Below are positions 17,586-25,115 of a stretch of DNA of 64,000 nt, in pieces (within the stretch, counting starts at the first letter, position 1; each line of letters begins with the position of its first letter). The stretch lies in the NCBI GenBank assembly GCA_000620185.1, contig JHVO01000005.1, positions 431,050 to 495,049 of the forward strand, given 5' to 3'. The DNA comes from Geodermatophilaceae bacterium URHB0062 (GTDB lineage: Bacteria; Actinomycetota; Actinomycetes; Mycobacteriales; Geodermatophilaceae). The notes beneath the pieces were generated by a model. It saw nothing but the letters and a program-made list of their open reading frames with translations. It was not told the DNA's origin and searched no databases. Position numbers and translations under genes: made by a program.

Positions 17586-18128
17586 TCAGGCGGCGCGCCA
17601 CCGCGTCCTGCCGTTGCCGGGCGAGGCGGTGCACACCATCGCGGCGCCGGCTGGGGTGACTCCGGTGGCGCCCGCCACCAGACAGGCGTCGCCCTTGCGC
17701 ACGGGAGCGGGCGAAGCAGCGGCGAGGGTCGGCGCGGGGGCGGGGCGGGGTCGTGGCCGCGGCGCGGGAACCGGCTCCGGCGCCGGCGCCGGCGGAGCGG
17801 TGGTCGCCGCGACCGCGGGAGGGCCCGCGGGCAGGACCGGTGCCTGCGCCCTCGGGCGCACCGGCCGCGCGGGGACCGACAGCGTCCGGCGCATCGCCGG
17901 TTCGGCCCAGTCGGTCTCCCCGGACGGCGCCGGAGCCAGCCCCGCATCCGGCACGTGCGCCGCGGTGGTCAGCCCCACCCCGACGGCCGTGCCCCAGCCC
18001 AGGACGACGGCGGTCAGGACACCGGCGGCGGCCACCGCCGTCCGCGCGCGCCTGCGGACCACCGGCCGTTCTGCGCGGCGCTGCTCGTGCCGCGGGCGGT
18101 CCTCGTCGGTCATCTCGAGGTACTTCAC
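17586..18128 (-). CDS. Membrane-anchored or secreted protein with C-terminal paired-Cys module
   Basis: 180 residues. A charged N-terminus (VKYLEMTDEDRPRHEQRRAE), a hydrophobic segment (TAVAAAGVLTAVVLGWGTAV), a long Ala/Pro-rich linker, then a compact C-terminal module: GDACLVAGATGVTPAGAAMV, C, and a GRTRWR ending. GTG 18128 is preferred because AGGAGG sits 10 nt upstream. The two-Cys module looks like a small disulphide-stabilised surface domain, but I cannot name a family. Upstream of it lies the PP2C phosphatase gene, transcribed the same way 112 nt earlier. Confidence 0.6.
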   Translation of the reverse strand: MKYLEMTDEDRPRHEQRRAERPVVRRRARTAVAAAGVLTAVVLGWGTAVGVGLTTAAHVPDAGLAPAPSGETDWAEPAMRRTLSVPARPVRPRAQAPVLPAGPPAVAATTAPPAPAPEPVPAPRPRPRPAPAPTLAAASPAPVRKGDACLVAGATGVTPAGAAMVCTASPGNGRTRWRAA

Positions 18129-18240
18129 TGTGCGACGTCCTCCTGCGGTCGGAGCCGTTCGGGGTGGCACTTCCGTCATCGCCTCGGGCGGCCGCAGGGG
18201 TCCGTGCGCGAGGGAACTTCCCCGGAACACGGTCGTCCGG

Positions 18241-20016
18241 TCAGCCGTCGTCCCGTACGCGGACGGCGAGCAGCGCGATGTCGTCGGTGAGGTCGGGGGC
18301 GAGGCGGAGGAGGAGCTCGTCGCACACCTCGTCGACGGGCAGATCGGCCAGCCCGGGCGCGGCGGCGAGCAGGCGGTCCAGGCCCACGTCGAGGCCGGCG
18401 TCGCGGCGTTCGACGAGCCCGTCGGTGTAGAGGACGACGGTGGCGCCCGGTGTCAACGGCACGTCGTGCTGCCGCCTCCGCGTCTCCGGTGCCACGCCGA
18501 GGAGCAGGTCCGCCGGCCGTTCCAGCAGGCTCGCCGTGCCGTCGGGCGCCAGCAGCAGCGGCGCGGGATGGCCCGCGTTGGACCATCGGAGCACGTGCCC
18601 CCGGTCCGGCGCCTCCTCGATCCGCGCGACGACCGCGCTCGCGAGGGTCGCCGTGCCCGTCTCGCGCAGCGCCCGGTCGAGGGCGCCGAGCACGCGCTCG
18701 GGATCGCGGTGGTCGAGCGCGGAGGCGATGCCGCGGAGCATGTTGCGCAGCTGCCCGGCGATCGCCGCGGCGGTCCAGTCGTGGCCCGTGACGTCACCGA
18801 TCACGAGCGTGGTGTCACCGGCGGGTGAGACGAAGGCGTCGTACCAGTCGCCGCCGATCTGGGCCTCGCGCGCGGCGGGCCGGTAGCGGACGGCGATGTC
18901 GAGGTGCTCGGATTGCGGAGGGGCGGTCAGCAGCGACCGCTGCAGGGTCTCGGCCAGGCTGCGGGTGGCCGACGCCTGACGTCGCTCGGTCTCCCGCCGG
19001 GCCACCCGGTTCATCGCCTGCGAGCACTGCGCGGCGAAGGCCTCGAGCACGCGGACGTCGTCGTCGGCGAAGGGGTGGGGCCGTTCCCACCCGACCGTCA
19101 CGGAGCCGAGGGGGCGCGTCCCGATGCGCAGGGGGAGGGCCGCCCACGCCCGCAGGCCGGGCAACGCGGGTCCGGCGGCCTCCCCGCGGTCGGCGTCCTC
19201 CTCGAAGAGCGGCCGGCCCGCAACCGCGGCGGCCATGGGCAGCGGGGAGTGGACCGACAGCTGCTGGACGGGCTCGGGGGCGGGGGAGCCGTGGGTGTCC
19301 ACGACGGCCAGGTGGCCGCCGCCGGGCTCCAACAGGGCGACGGCCAGAACGTCGGCCCCCAGGGCGCGCAGCCCGTGGCGGAACATCAGCCGCAGCAGGT
19401 CGGCCCGGCTCTCCGCCGCCGACAGCGCCGACACGGTCGTCGCCAGCCCGGCCAGCGTCGACGCCGTGCGCCGTTCCCGTTCGCTCGAGGCCAGCAGTTC
19501 CGCGTTGGCCTGCTCGAGCTCCTGGGTGCGTGCGAAGAGGTCGGCCTCGGCCCGCTGGATGCGGTCGGCCCCCGGGAGCCCGCCGGTCACCGGCCGGCCG
19601 TCGTCCCGGTACCTCACGTAGTCGGTGATGTCGTCGGCCCGGTGCAGCAGCAGGACGACGTCGTTCCCGTCGAGGATCGGCACGGTGCGGCAGCTCCAGA
19701 ACCGCTCGGCGTAGCTGCCGTCGGGCATCGGGAGGTCGTACCGCTGGAGCGGGATGCTGTCGGGACGGCCGGTGTCCCGGACGCGCTCGAGGGACTCCCG
19801 AAGCGCGACCGGCCCGTCCGGGGAGCGGCCCCCGGGGCTTCCCGGGAAGACCTCGAACAGATCGCGGCCCGCCGTCGCCTCGGGGGTCGTCGCGGTGCTC
19901 TCCAGCCAGGCCTGGTTGGCGGCGACGATCGTGAGGCGGGGGGTCAGGAGGAGCAGCGGTGCCGGGGCTGCGTCGAAGACCTGCCGGTAGTCGGGCACCG
20001 GCGCGGCGGGGCTCAC
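18241..20016 (-). CDS. PAS-GAF-PP2C (SpoIIE/RsbU-type) serine phosphatase
   Basis: 591 residues. PAS domain about 9-130 (VFDAAPAPLLLLTPRLTIVA, then NQAWLESTA), GAF about 185-335 (LGSVTVGWERPHPFADDDVR), PP2C-type phosphatase about 375-590. The phosphatase metal motif is present as IGGDWYDAFVSPAGDTTLVI, plus TLVIGDVTGHDWTAA and VVLYTDGLVERRD. Such proteins sense a signal through PAS/GAF and dephosphorylate anti-anti-sigma (STAS) proteins in the general stress network. No RsbV/RsbW partner is encoded nearby. GTG start at 20016. Confidence 0.9.
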   Translation of the reverse strand: MSPAAPVPDYRQVFDAAPAPLLLLTPRLTIVAANQAWLESTATTPEATAGRDLFEVFPGSPGGRSPDGPVALRESLERVRDTGRPDSIPLQRYDLPMPDGSYAERFWSCRTVPILDGNDVVLLLHRADDITDYVRYRDDGRPVTGGLPGADRIQRAEADLFARTQELEQANAELLASSERERRTASTLAGLATTVSALSAAESRADLLRLMFRHGLRALGADVLAVALLEPGGGHLAVVDTHGSPAPEPVQQLSVHSPLPMAAAVAGRPLFEEDADRGEAAGPALPGLRAWAALPLRIGTRPLGSVTVGWERPHPFADDDVRVLEAFAAQCSQAMNRVARRETERRQASATRSLAETLQRSLLTAPPQSEHLDIAVRYRPAAREAQIGGDWYDAFVSPAGDTTLVIGDVTGHDWTAAAIAGQLRNMLRGIASALDHRDPERVLGALDRALRETGTATLASAVVARIEEAPDRGHVLRWSNAGHPAPLLLAPDGTASLLERPADLLLGVAPETRRRQHDVPLTPGATVVLYTDGLVERRDAGLDVGLDRLLAAAPGLADLPVDEVCDELLLRLAPDLTDDIALLAVRVRDDG

Positions 20017-20317
20017 TCCGACCCGCCGCGGCAGGAAGCCGGCCCCCGTCCTCGGTGCGTCCCGACGGGGCCGTCGGGGCTCGGGCTGGGCGCGATGCGC
20101 CGCCGCAGGTGTCGGGCTGGGGACATCGAACGTCTCCGTCTCCTGGCTGCCGGGGCGGCGCGCGCTGCGCGGAGTCGCTCCCGGTGGTGTGCGGTCGTCT
20201 CACCCGTGTCATCGCCCCGCCGCGTCGCAGAGGTGCGCGGGCGATGCACCAGCCCCACGCGTCACACCCGTCACAGCCGCGCCCACCGATACCGGAGCGG
20301 TGCCAGACCGTCGTCGC
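20017..20317. other. 301-bp non-coding gap
   Basis: Lies between the phosphatase start and the small MT0933-like gene's stop. It must hold the phosphatase promoter, but I see no convincing -10/-35 pair, repeat or RNA. Open frames across it are Arg/Pro-rich noise. Confidence 0.4.
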
Positions 20318-20521
20318 TCAGCTGCCCGACTGACCCTCGTCCGATTGACCCAGGCGCTCGTCGGCCATGTCGCGGCCCTTGTCCAGCTGCTGGTCGTGCG
20401 TGCCGCCGGTCTTGTCGTCCGCGAGCTGCTCGGCCTTGTCCAGTGCCTGATCACTGCGCTGCTCGCCCTGCTCGCTGTTCAGCGCGTCCTTCGCCTTGTC
20501 GCCGAGCCCTCCGATGTCCAT
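20318..20521 (-). CDS. MT0933/Rv0909-type antitoxin-like small protein
   Basis: 67 residues, highly hydrophilic. It begins MDIGGLGDKAKDALNSEQGE and contains DQALDKAEQLADDKTGGTHD and DKGRDMADERL, the pattern of the MT0933 antitoxin-like family. CGAGGAGGAGAGCAC immediately precedes the ATG. In M. tuberculosis Rv0909 pairs with a toxin, but no toxin-like reading frame flanks this gene; its neighbours are an MFS exporter and a phosphatase. A solitary stress-related relative is the likelier reading. Confidence 0.7.
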   Translation of the reverse strand: MDIGGLGDKAKDALNSEQGEQRSDQALDKAEQLADDKTGGTHDQQLDKGRDMADERLGQSDEGQSGS

Positions 20522-20583
20522 GTGCTCTCCTCCTCGATCGTCGTCGTGGAGGGGCAGTACCCACCGGCGACGTCGGCACGACA

Positions 20584-22050
20584 TCAGCCGGGGGCGACCT
20601 CGGCGGTCTCCGCCGCGGGTGCCCGGGCGCCGCCGCGGTCACGGGGCATGAGCAGCACGGCCGCGAGCATGGCCACCGCCAGCACCGCCGTCCCGATGAA
20701 GACGTGGTGCACCGCGGTGGTGAGGGCCTCCGGAGCCACGTGGCCGCCCTCCACGCCGGACCGGCCGAGGGTGGCGTTGACGATCGCGCCGAAGACCGCG
20801 ACCCCGACGGCGCTGCCCGCGGAACGGAAGAACATGTTGGTGCCGGTGACGACGCCCCGCTGCTGCCACCGCACCGCCGACTGCGCCGCGATCAGTGTCG
20901 GGGCCGCTGCGAAGCCCATGCCGAGCCCGATGACGAACGACGCCGCGCCGACCTGGGGAACGCTCGAGGACTCGTCGAGCAGGAGGAGCAGCGCCGAGCC
21001 GATCGCGACGACGATGGCACCGATCAGCGCGGTGGCCCGGAACCCGAGCCGCAGGTAGACCCGGCCGGACTGCGACGCCGAGATCGGCCAGCCCAGCGTG
21101 AGCGCGGCCAGCGCGAAGCCGGCGACCAGCGGGCCGGTGCCCAGCACGACCTGCACGAAGGTCGGCACGTAGGACGTCAGCCCCATCAGGACGGCGCCGA
21201 CGCAGGCGGCCACCAGGTTGGTGGCCACCAGCAGCCGGTTGCGCAGCAGCCGCAACGGGACGACGGGGTCGGCCGCCCGCCGCTCGATCAGCACGAACAG
21301 CACGAGCAGGACGGCACCGGCGGCGAGGACGGCGATGCTCTGCGGCGAGCTCCACGCCCAGGCCTGACCGCCCTCGAGGACGCCGAGGATCAGCAGCGTC
21401 AGGGCGACCGTGAGCACCCCGGCGCCGGCGTAGTCGATCCGCGGGCGGCGCCGTTCGAGGCGCTCGGTGAAACGCAGGCCGATCGTCGCCGCGGCGATCA
21501 GGCACAGCGGGATGTTGACCCAGAAGATCCAGCGCCAGCTGACGTACTCGGAGAAGACGCCGCCGAGCGTGGGCCCGACGACCGACGAGATGCCCCACAC
21601 GCTGGCGATGTAGCCCTGCACCTTCGCCCGCTCCTCGAGCGAGTACAGGTCACCCACGATGGTCATCGACATCGGCTGGACGGCGCCGGCGCCCAGGCCC
21701 TGGACGGCGCGGAACGCGATGAGCGCGCCCATGCTCCACGCGATGCCGCAGAGGATCGAGCCGACCAGGAACAGACCGATGCCCACGAGCATCACCGGCT
21801 TGCGCCCGAAGACGTCGGCCAGCTTGCCGTAGACCGGCACCGTGACCGCCTGCGCGAGCAGGTAGACGGAGAACAGCCACGGGAACTCCGAGAAGCCGCC
21901 CAGCTCCGCCACCACGGAGGGGACGGCGGTGGCGATCACCGTCGCGTCGATGGCGACCAGCGCGGTGGACAACATGATCCCGATGAGGACCGGGCCCCGC
22001 TCCGACCGGAAACCGACACCCGCCGACGCTGCGGCCTGCTCCACGCTCAC
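20584..22050 (-). CDS. MFS drug exporter, DHA2 (14-TM) family
   Basis: 488 residues with about 14 membrane helices. The DHA2/EmrB-like motifs are clear: LDAT-type motif D as STALVAIDATVIATAVPSVV, motif A GKLADVFGRKPVMLVGIGLF, motif B IAFRAVQGLGAGAVQPMSM, motif C GPTLGGVFSEYVSWRWIFWV. Proton-driven export of drugs or metabolites is expected; substrate unknown. It is divergent from the HpcH/HpaI aldolase gene (113-bp gap) with no dedicated regulator adjacent. Confidence 0.9.
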   Translation of the reverse strand: MSVEQAAASAGVGFRSERGPVLIGIMLSTALVAIDATVIATAVPSVVAELGGFSEFPWLFSVYLLAQAVTVPVYGKLADVFGRKPVMLVGIGLFLVGSILCGIAWSMGALIAFRAVQGLGAGAVQPMSMTIVGDLYSLEERAKVQGYIASVWGISSVVGPTLGGVFSEYVSWRWIFWVNIPLCLIAAATIGLRFTERLERRRPRIDYAGAGVLTVALTLLILGVLEGGQAWAWSSPQSIAVLAAGAVLLVLFVLIERRAADPVVPLRLLRNRLLVATNLVAACVGAVLMGLTSYVPTFVQVVLGTGPLVAGFALAALTLGWPISASQSGRVYLRLGFRATALIGAIVVAIGSALLLLLDESSSVPQVGAASFVIGLGMGFAAAPTLIAAQSAVRWQQRGVVTGTNMFFRSAGSAVGVAVFGAIVNATLGRSGVEGGHVAPEALTTAVHHVFIGTAVLAVAMLAAVLLMPRDRGGARAPAAETAEVAPG

Positions 22051-22163
22051 TGTGCCCAGGTTAGGACCGGGGGAGCGGTGCGGCAGGATCGCCCCTGACC
22101 GGGTCCGGGCCGAGCGTCGGCCGGCCTGGTTCCCGCGAGCCGGCCGGGAGGGCTGATCCGAAG

Positions 22164-22946
22164 ATGGCGATGAGCGAGATGGAGCTACGGAACCGGTGGG
22201 CGGCCGGCCGGGCCTGTCACGGCCTGTGGAGCCTGCTGCCGGGCGTCGTGACCGGCGAGGTGCTGGCTCGGTCCGGTGCGGACTTCGTCGTCGTCGACCT
22301 CCAGCACGGTGCCGTCGCCGAGGCCGAGCTGCCCGGGCTGACCGCGGCGATCACCGCCGCGGGTTCCGTGCCCCTCGTCCGGACGCGCAGCCCGCTGTTC
22401 CCGGACATCGGGCGGCCGCTCGACCTGGGCGCCCGGGGCGTCGTCGTGCCCAGCGTGCGCGACGCCGAGCACGCCCGCGAGGTGGTCGCGGCCACCCGGT
22501 ACGCCCCGGGCGGCGGGCGGTCGATCGGCCGGCTCTCCGGCGGTGCCGACCGGCCGGTCGTGGTGGTCATGGTCGAGACCGCGACCGCGCTCGACGACCT
22601 CGACGCCGTCCTGGCCGTCGAGGGGCTGGACGGCGTCTACGTCGGTCCGAGCGACCTGTCGCTGTGCCTGGAGCTGACCGGTGCCGAGCGCCGGGAGGAG
22701 CTGCGCGGTGTCCTCTCCTCGATCATCGCCCGGGCCGGTGCCGCCGGCGTGCCCGTGGGCGTGCACGCCTACAGCGGCGAGGAGGCCGCCGCGTACGCCG
22801 CCGAGGGCGCGACGATCGTGACGACCGCGGTGGACGTCGTCGCACTGGGGGAGGCGGTCGCGCACCACCTCGGGGTCGCCCGCAGCCGCTCCGGGCCGGA
22901 CGGGGCTGACCCCGGCGACATGGCGGGCCGGTCGAGGCCTGGGTAG
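22164..22946 (+). CDS. HpcH/HpaI-family aldolase
   Basis: 260 residues. A class II aldolase fold: FVVVDLQHGAVAEAELPGLT, RTRSPLFPDIGRPLDLGARG, VVMVETATALDDLDAVLAVE, GLDGVYVGPSDLSLCLELTG. Members cleave 2-keto-3-deoxy or 4-hydroxy-2-oxo acids to pyruvate or an aldehyde with a divalent metal bound by Glu and Asp (E in VETA, D in GPSDLS). The physiological substrate cannot be read from sequence. ATG 22164 or 22170; upstream site weak. Confidence 0.87.
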   Translation: MAMSEMELRNRWAAGRACHGLWSLLPGVVTGEVLARSGADFVVVDLQHGAVAEAELPGLTAAITAAGSVPLVRTRSPLFPDIGRPLDLGARGVVVPSVRDAEHAREVVAATRYAPGGGRSIGRLSGGADRPVVVVMVETATALDDLDAVLAVEGLDGVYVGPSDLSLCLELTGAERREELRGVLSSIIARAGAAGVPVGVHAYSGEEAAAYAAEGATIVTTAVDVVALGEAVAHHLGVARSRSGPDGADPGDMAGRSRPG

Positions 22947-22956
22947 GTTCGCGCCC
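22944..22956 (+). promoter_or_regulatory. Leaderless-type promoter of the GH43-like gene
   Basis: TAGGTT (22944-22949) followed by exactly 7 nt and then ATG 22957: the spacing of leaderless actinobacterial transcripts. Its TAG is at the same time the stop codon of the aldolase gene. Confidence 0.5.
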
Positions 22957-24030
22957 ATGGGGGCGTCCGGGGGCTGCGATTTCGCAGGCCTCGGCATCCA
23001 CGATCTCTACCGGCCGATCATCCCGGATCCCGCGCCCGACTTCGCGGATCAGGGGGACCCCTACATGCTCACGGTTCCCCGGTCGTCCGGCGCCGAATAT
23101 GCGCATTACCTGTACCACACCGACGTCTCGCACGAGGGCGACCGCATCCCGGTCTACGGCAGCAACGACCTGCGGCGCTTCGACTACCTGGGCAAGGCGC
23201 TGCGCACGGATGCGCCGCTCAGCGAGCACTGGGCGCCGTGCGTGGTGTTCAACGAATCGACGCGCCGATACGACATGTTCTATTCGCGGAGCCGGCCGGA
23301 CCAGCCGAATGCCGACATCGGCCAACGGCTGCGCAAGGCGGTCGCCGACCGGCCGGAGGGCCCTTTCGTCGACCAGGGTGAGTTCCCGCTCGAACTGGAG
23401 ACGGATTTCGCGATCGACGCGGACGTGTACCGGAAAATCGATCCGCATTCGGGTGGATCCGCACCATTTCTCGCCTACGTCGTGGAGTTCTGGCACGAGG
23501 CACGCGTCGGCGTCGGGATCGTCGAGGTACGGCTGAGCGACGACCTCTCGAAGCCCGCGTCGGCGCCGCGCGTGCTGGTCAAACCGTCGCTCGACGTGCA
23601 GCTCTACGAGCGCGACCGGTCGATGCCCTGGCAGGTGGGCCGGCGCGACTGGGCGGCCGGGGAGACGGTCGACTGGCACTGCATCGAGGCGCCGATCGGT
23701 GGCCTGGTGTCGCCGGCGGGCGCCACCTACTACCTGGACAGCTACGGCAGCTACAAGGACGACACCTACGCCGTCGGCGCGGTGCGCGAGGCGCCCGACG
23801 GCACGATCACGGATCTGGCCGGCGAGGGTCATGCCGTCCTGCGCAGCGGGATGCTCGACGGCATCACGAGCGCGGGGCACCCCTCCCTGGTGACGCCCAA
23901 CCTGCTGGTCTCGCACGGGCGGTTCAGCCCCCAGGGGGAGCGCCAGGCATTCTTCGTGCCGCTGCTCTGGGACGAGCGCGACCGGCCGTACTGCCCCGAC
24001 CGCGACACCCTGGCGCGGTTGCTCGCCTAG
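22957..24030 (+). CDS. GH43/GH32-like five-bladed beta-propeller protein
   Basis: 357 residues, no signal peptide, so probably cytoplasmic. It begins MGASGGCDFAGLGIHDLYRP and has DQGDPYMLTV near residue 28, the place of the catalytic base Asp in GH43 folds. Later come HWAPCVVFNESTRRYDMFYS and the typical blade segments DAPLSEHWAP, DGTITDLAGE, SAGHPSLVTPNLLVSHGRFS. The catalytic Glu is not certain by eye. No Shine-Dalgarno; a leaderless start is likely. Its stop overlaps the convergent lacI stop in CTAG 24027-24030. Likely acts on oligosaccharides handled by the neighbouring GH3/ABC genes. Confidence 0.7.
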   Translation: MGASGGCDFAGLGIHDLYRPIIPDPAPDFADQGDPYMLTVPRSSGAEYAHYLYHTDVSHEGDRIPVYGSNDLRRFDYLGKALRTDAPLSEHWAPCVVFNESTRRYDMFYSRSRPDQPNADIGQRLRKAVADRPEGPFVDQGEFPLELETDFAIDADVYRKIDPHSGGSAPFLAYVVEFWHEARVGVGIVEVRLSDDLSKPASAPRVLVKPSLDVQLYERDRSMPWQVGRRDWAAGETVDWHCIEAPIGGLVSPAGATYYLDSYGSYKDDTYAVGAVREAPDGTITDLAGEGHAVLRSGMLDGITSAGHPSLVTPNLLVSHGRFSPQGERQAFFVPLLWDERDRPYCPDRDTLARLLA

Positions 24031-25115
24031 GGCACCGCCGGCTCGCAACCGTCGGACCGCCCCGGCGGCGCGGGCGCGGTGGACCGGCGGACGACGAGCT
24101 GGGTGGCGAGCTCCACGTGGTGCGAGTCGACCTCCCCGTCCGCGGCCAGCCGGATCGCGGTGCGCAGCGCCACCTTGCCCATCTCCTGCAGCGGCTGGCG
24201 CACGGTGGTCAACGCCGGCGACGACAGCCGGGCGATCTGCGTGTCGTCGAAGCCCACCACGCTGAGGTCCTCGGGCACCCGCAGGCCCCGCGCCCGCGCG
24301 GCCTCCACGACGCCGACGGCCGTCTCGTCGCTGCCGGCGAAGACGGCGGTCGGCGGATCCGGCATCTCGAGCAGGGTGGCACCCTGCCCGAGGCCGTCCG
24401 CGTGCAGGAAGTTGCCGAACCGCACGTACCCCTGCGGGATCGGCGCTCCGGCGCCATCCATGGCGGCGCGGTATCCGCCCAGGCGGGCCTGGTTGCACGC
24501 CGAGGTGACCGCGCCTCCGAGGTAGGCGATCCGGCGGTGCCCGAGGCCGAGCAGGTGCTGGGTCGCCGCCAGCCCTCCGGCGAAGTTCGTCGACCCGACG
24601 CTGATCACGTCGGCGGCCGGCAGGTTGACGGGGTCGATGACGACCAGCGGCAGCCGGGCCCGGGACAGCGCGGTGAGGTCCGCGGCGGTGAGGTCGTCGA
24701 CGACGGCGATGACCGCCCGCCGTCCCGCCGCCGCCAGCTCGCCGGCCCAGGCGGCCGGCCGCCCGGTCCCGGACCGCCGCTGGCCGGGGGTACGGATGCT
24801 CACCACGACCGCGACGCCCTGTGCCGCCGCCGCGTCGAGCACGCCCTGCAGCACCTCGGTCGAGTAGGCGTTGAGCACCCCCGCGTAGACCAGCTCGACG
24901 GTGGGCCGGGTGGTCGGCACGGCCCGGCGCACCGTGTCGGCGCCGCGACCGACGTAGTCGTACTCGACCAGCAGGTCCTGGACGAGGCCGCGGGTGGCCG
25001 GGGCGACGTCACTGCGCCCGTTGAGCACCTTGGAGACGGTCGCGACCGAGACCCCGGCGGCGGCCGCGACGGTGGCGAGGGTGGCGCGGCCGTCCTTGGT
25101 GGCGTCCGGCCTCAC
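24027..25115 (-). CDS. LacI-family repressor (CebR-like)
   Basis: 362 residues. LacI HTH about 8-52: TVAAAAGVSVATVSKVLNGR followed by SDVAPATR. The C-terminal periplasmic-binding-like domain includes AVFAGSDETAVGVVEAARAR and LSVVGFDDTQIARLSSPALT. The GTG start overlaps the GH3 stop (GTGA), so both are one unit transcribed toward it. The best LacI-family operator in the region (27769-27782) matches the cellobiose repressor CebR box, so I infer that it represses the flanking ABC/GH1 and GH3 units and is released by a beta-linked disaccharide. Confidence 0.88.
   Translation of the reverse strand: MRPDATKDGRATLATVAAAAGVSVATVSKVLNGRSDVAPATRGLVQDLLVEYDYVGRGADTVRRAVPTTRPTVELVYAGVLNAYSTEVLQGVLDAAAAQGVAVVVSIRTPGQRRSGTGRPAAWAGELAAAGRRAVIAVVDDLTAADLTALSRARLPLVVIDPVNLPAADVISVGSTNFAGGLAATQHLLGLGHRRIAYLGGAVTSACNQARLGGYRAAMDGAGAPIPQGYVRFGNFLHADGLGQGATLLEMPDPPTAVFAGSDETAVGVVEAARARGLRVPEDLSVVGFDDTQIARLSSPALTTVRQPLQEMGKVALRTAIRLAADGEVDSHHVELATQLVVRRSTAPAPPGRSDGCEPAVP

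Noticed and set aside
20318..20521. Toxin-antitoxin module
   Set aside because: The antitoxin-like gene has no toxin-like partner on either side; flanks are an exporter and a phosphatase.
18904..22098. 1,064-codon plus-strand frame
   Set aside because: Antisense to the PP2C phosphatase and MFS exporter, both firmly identified.
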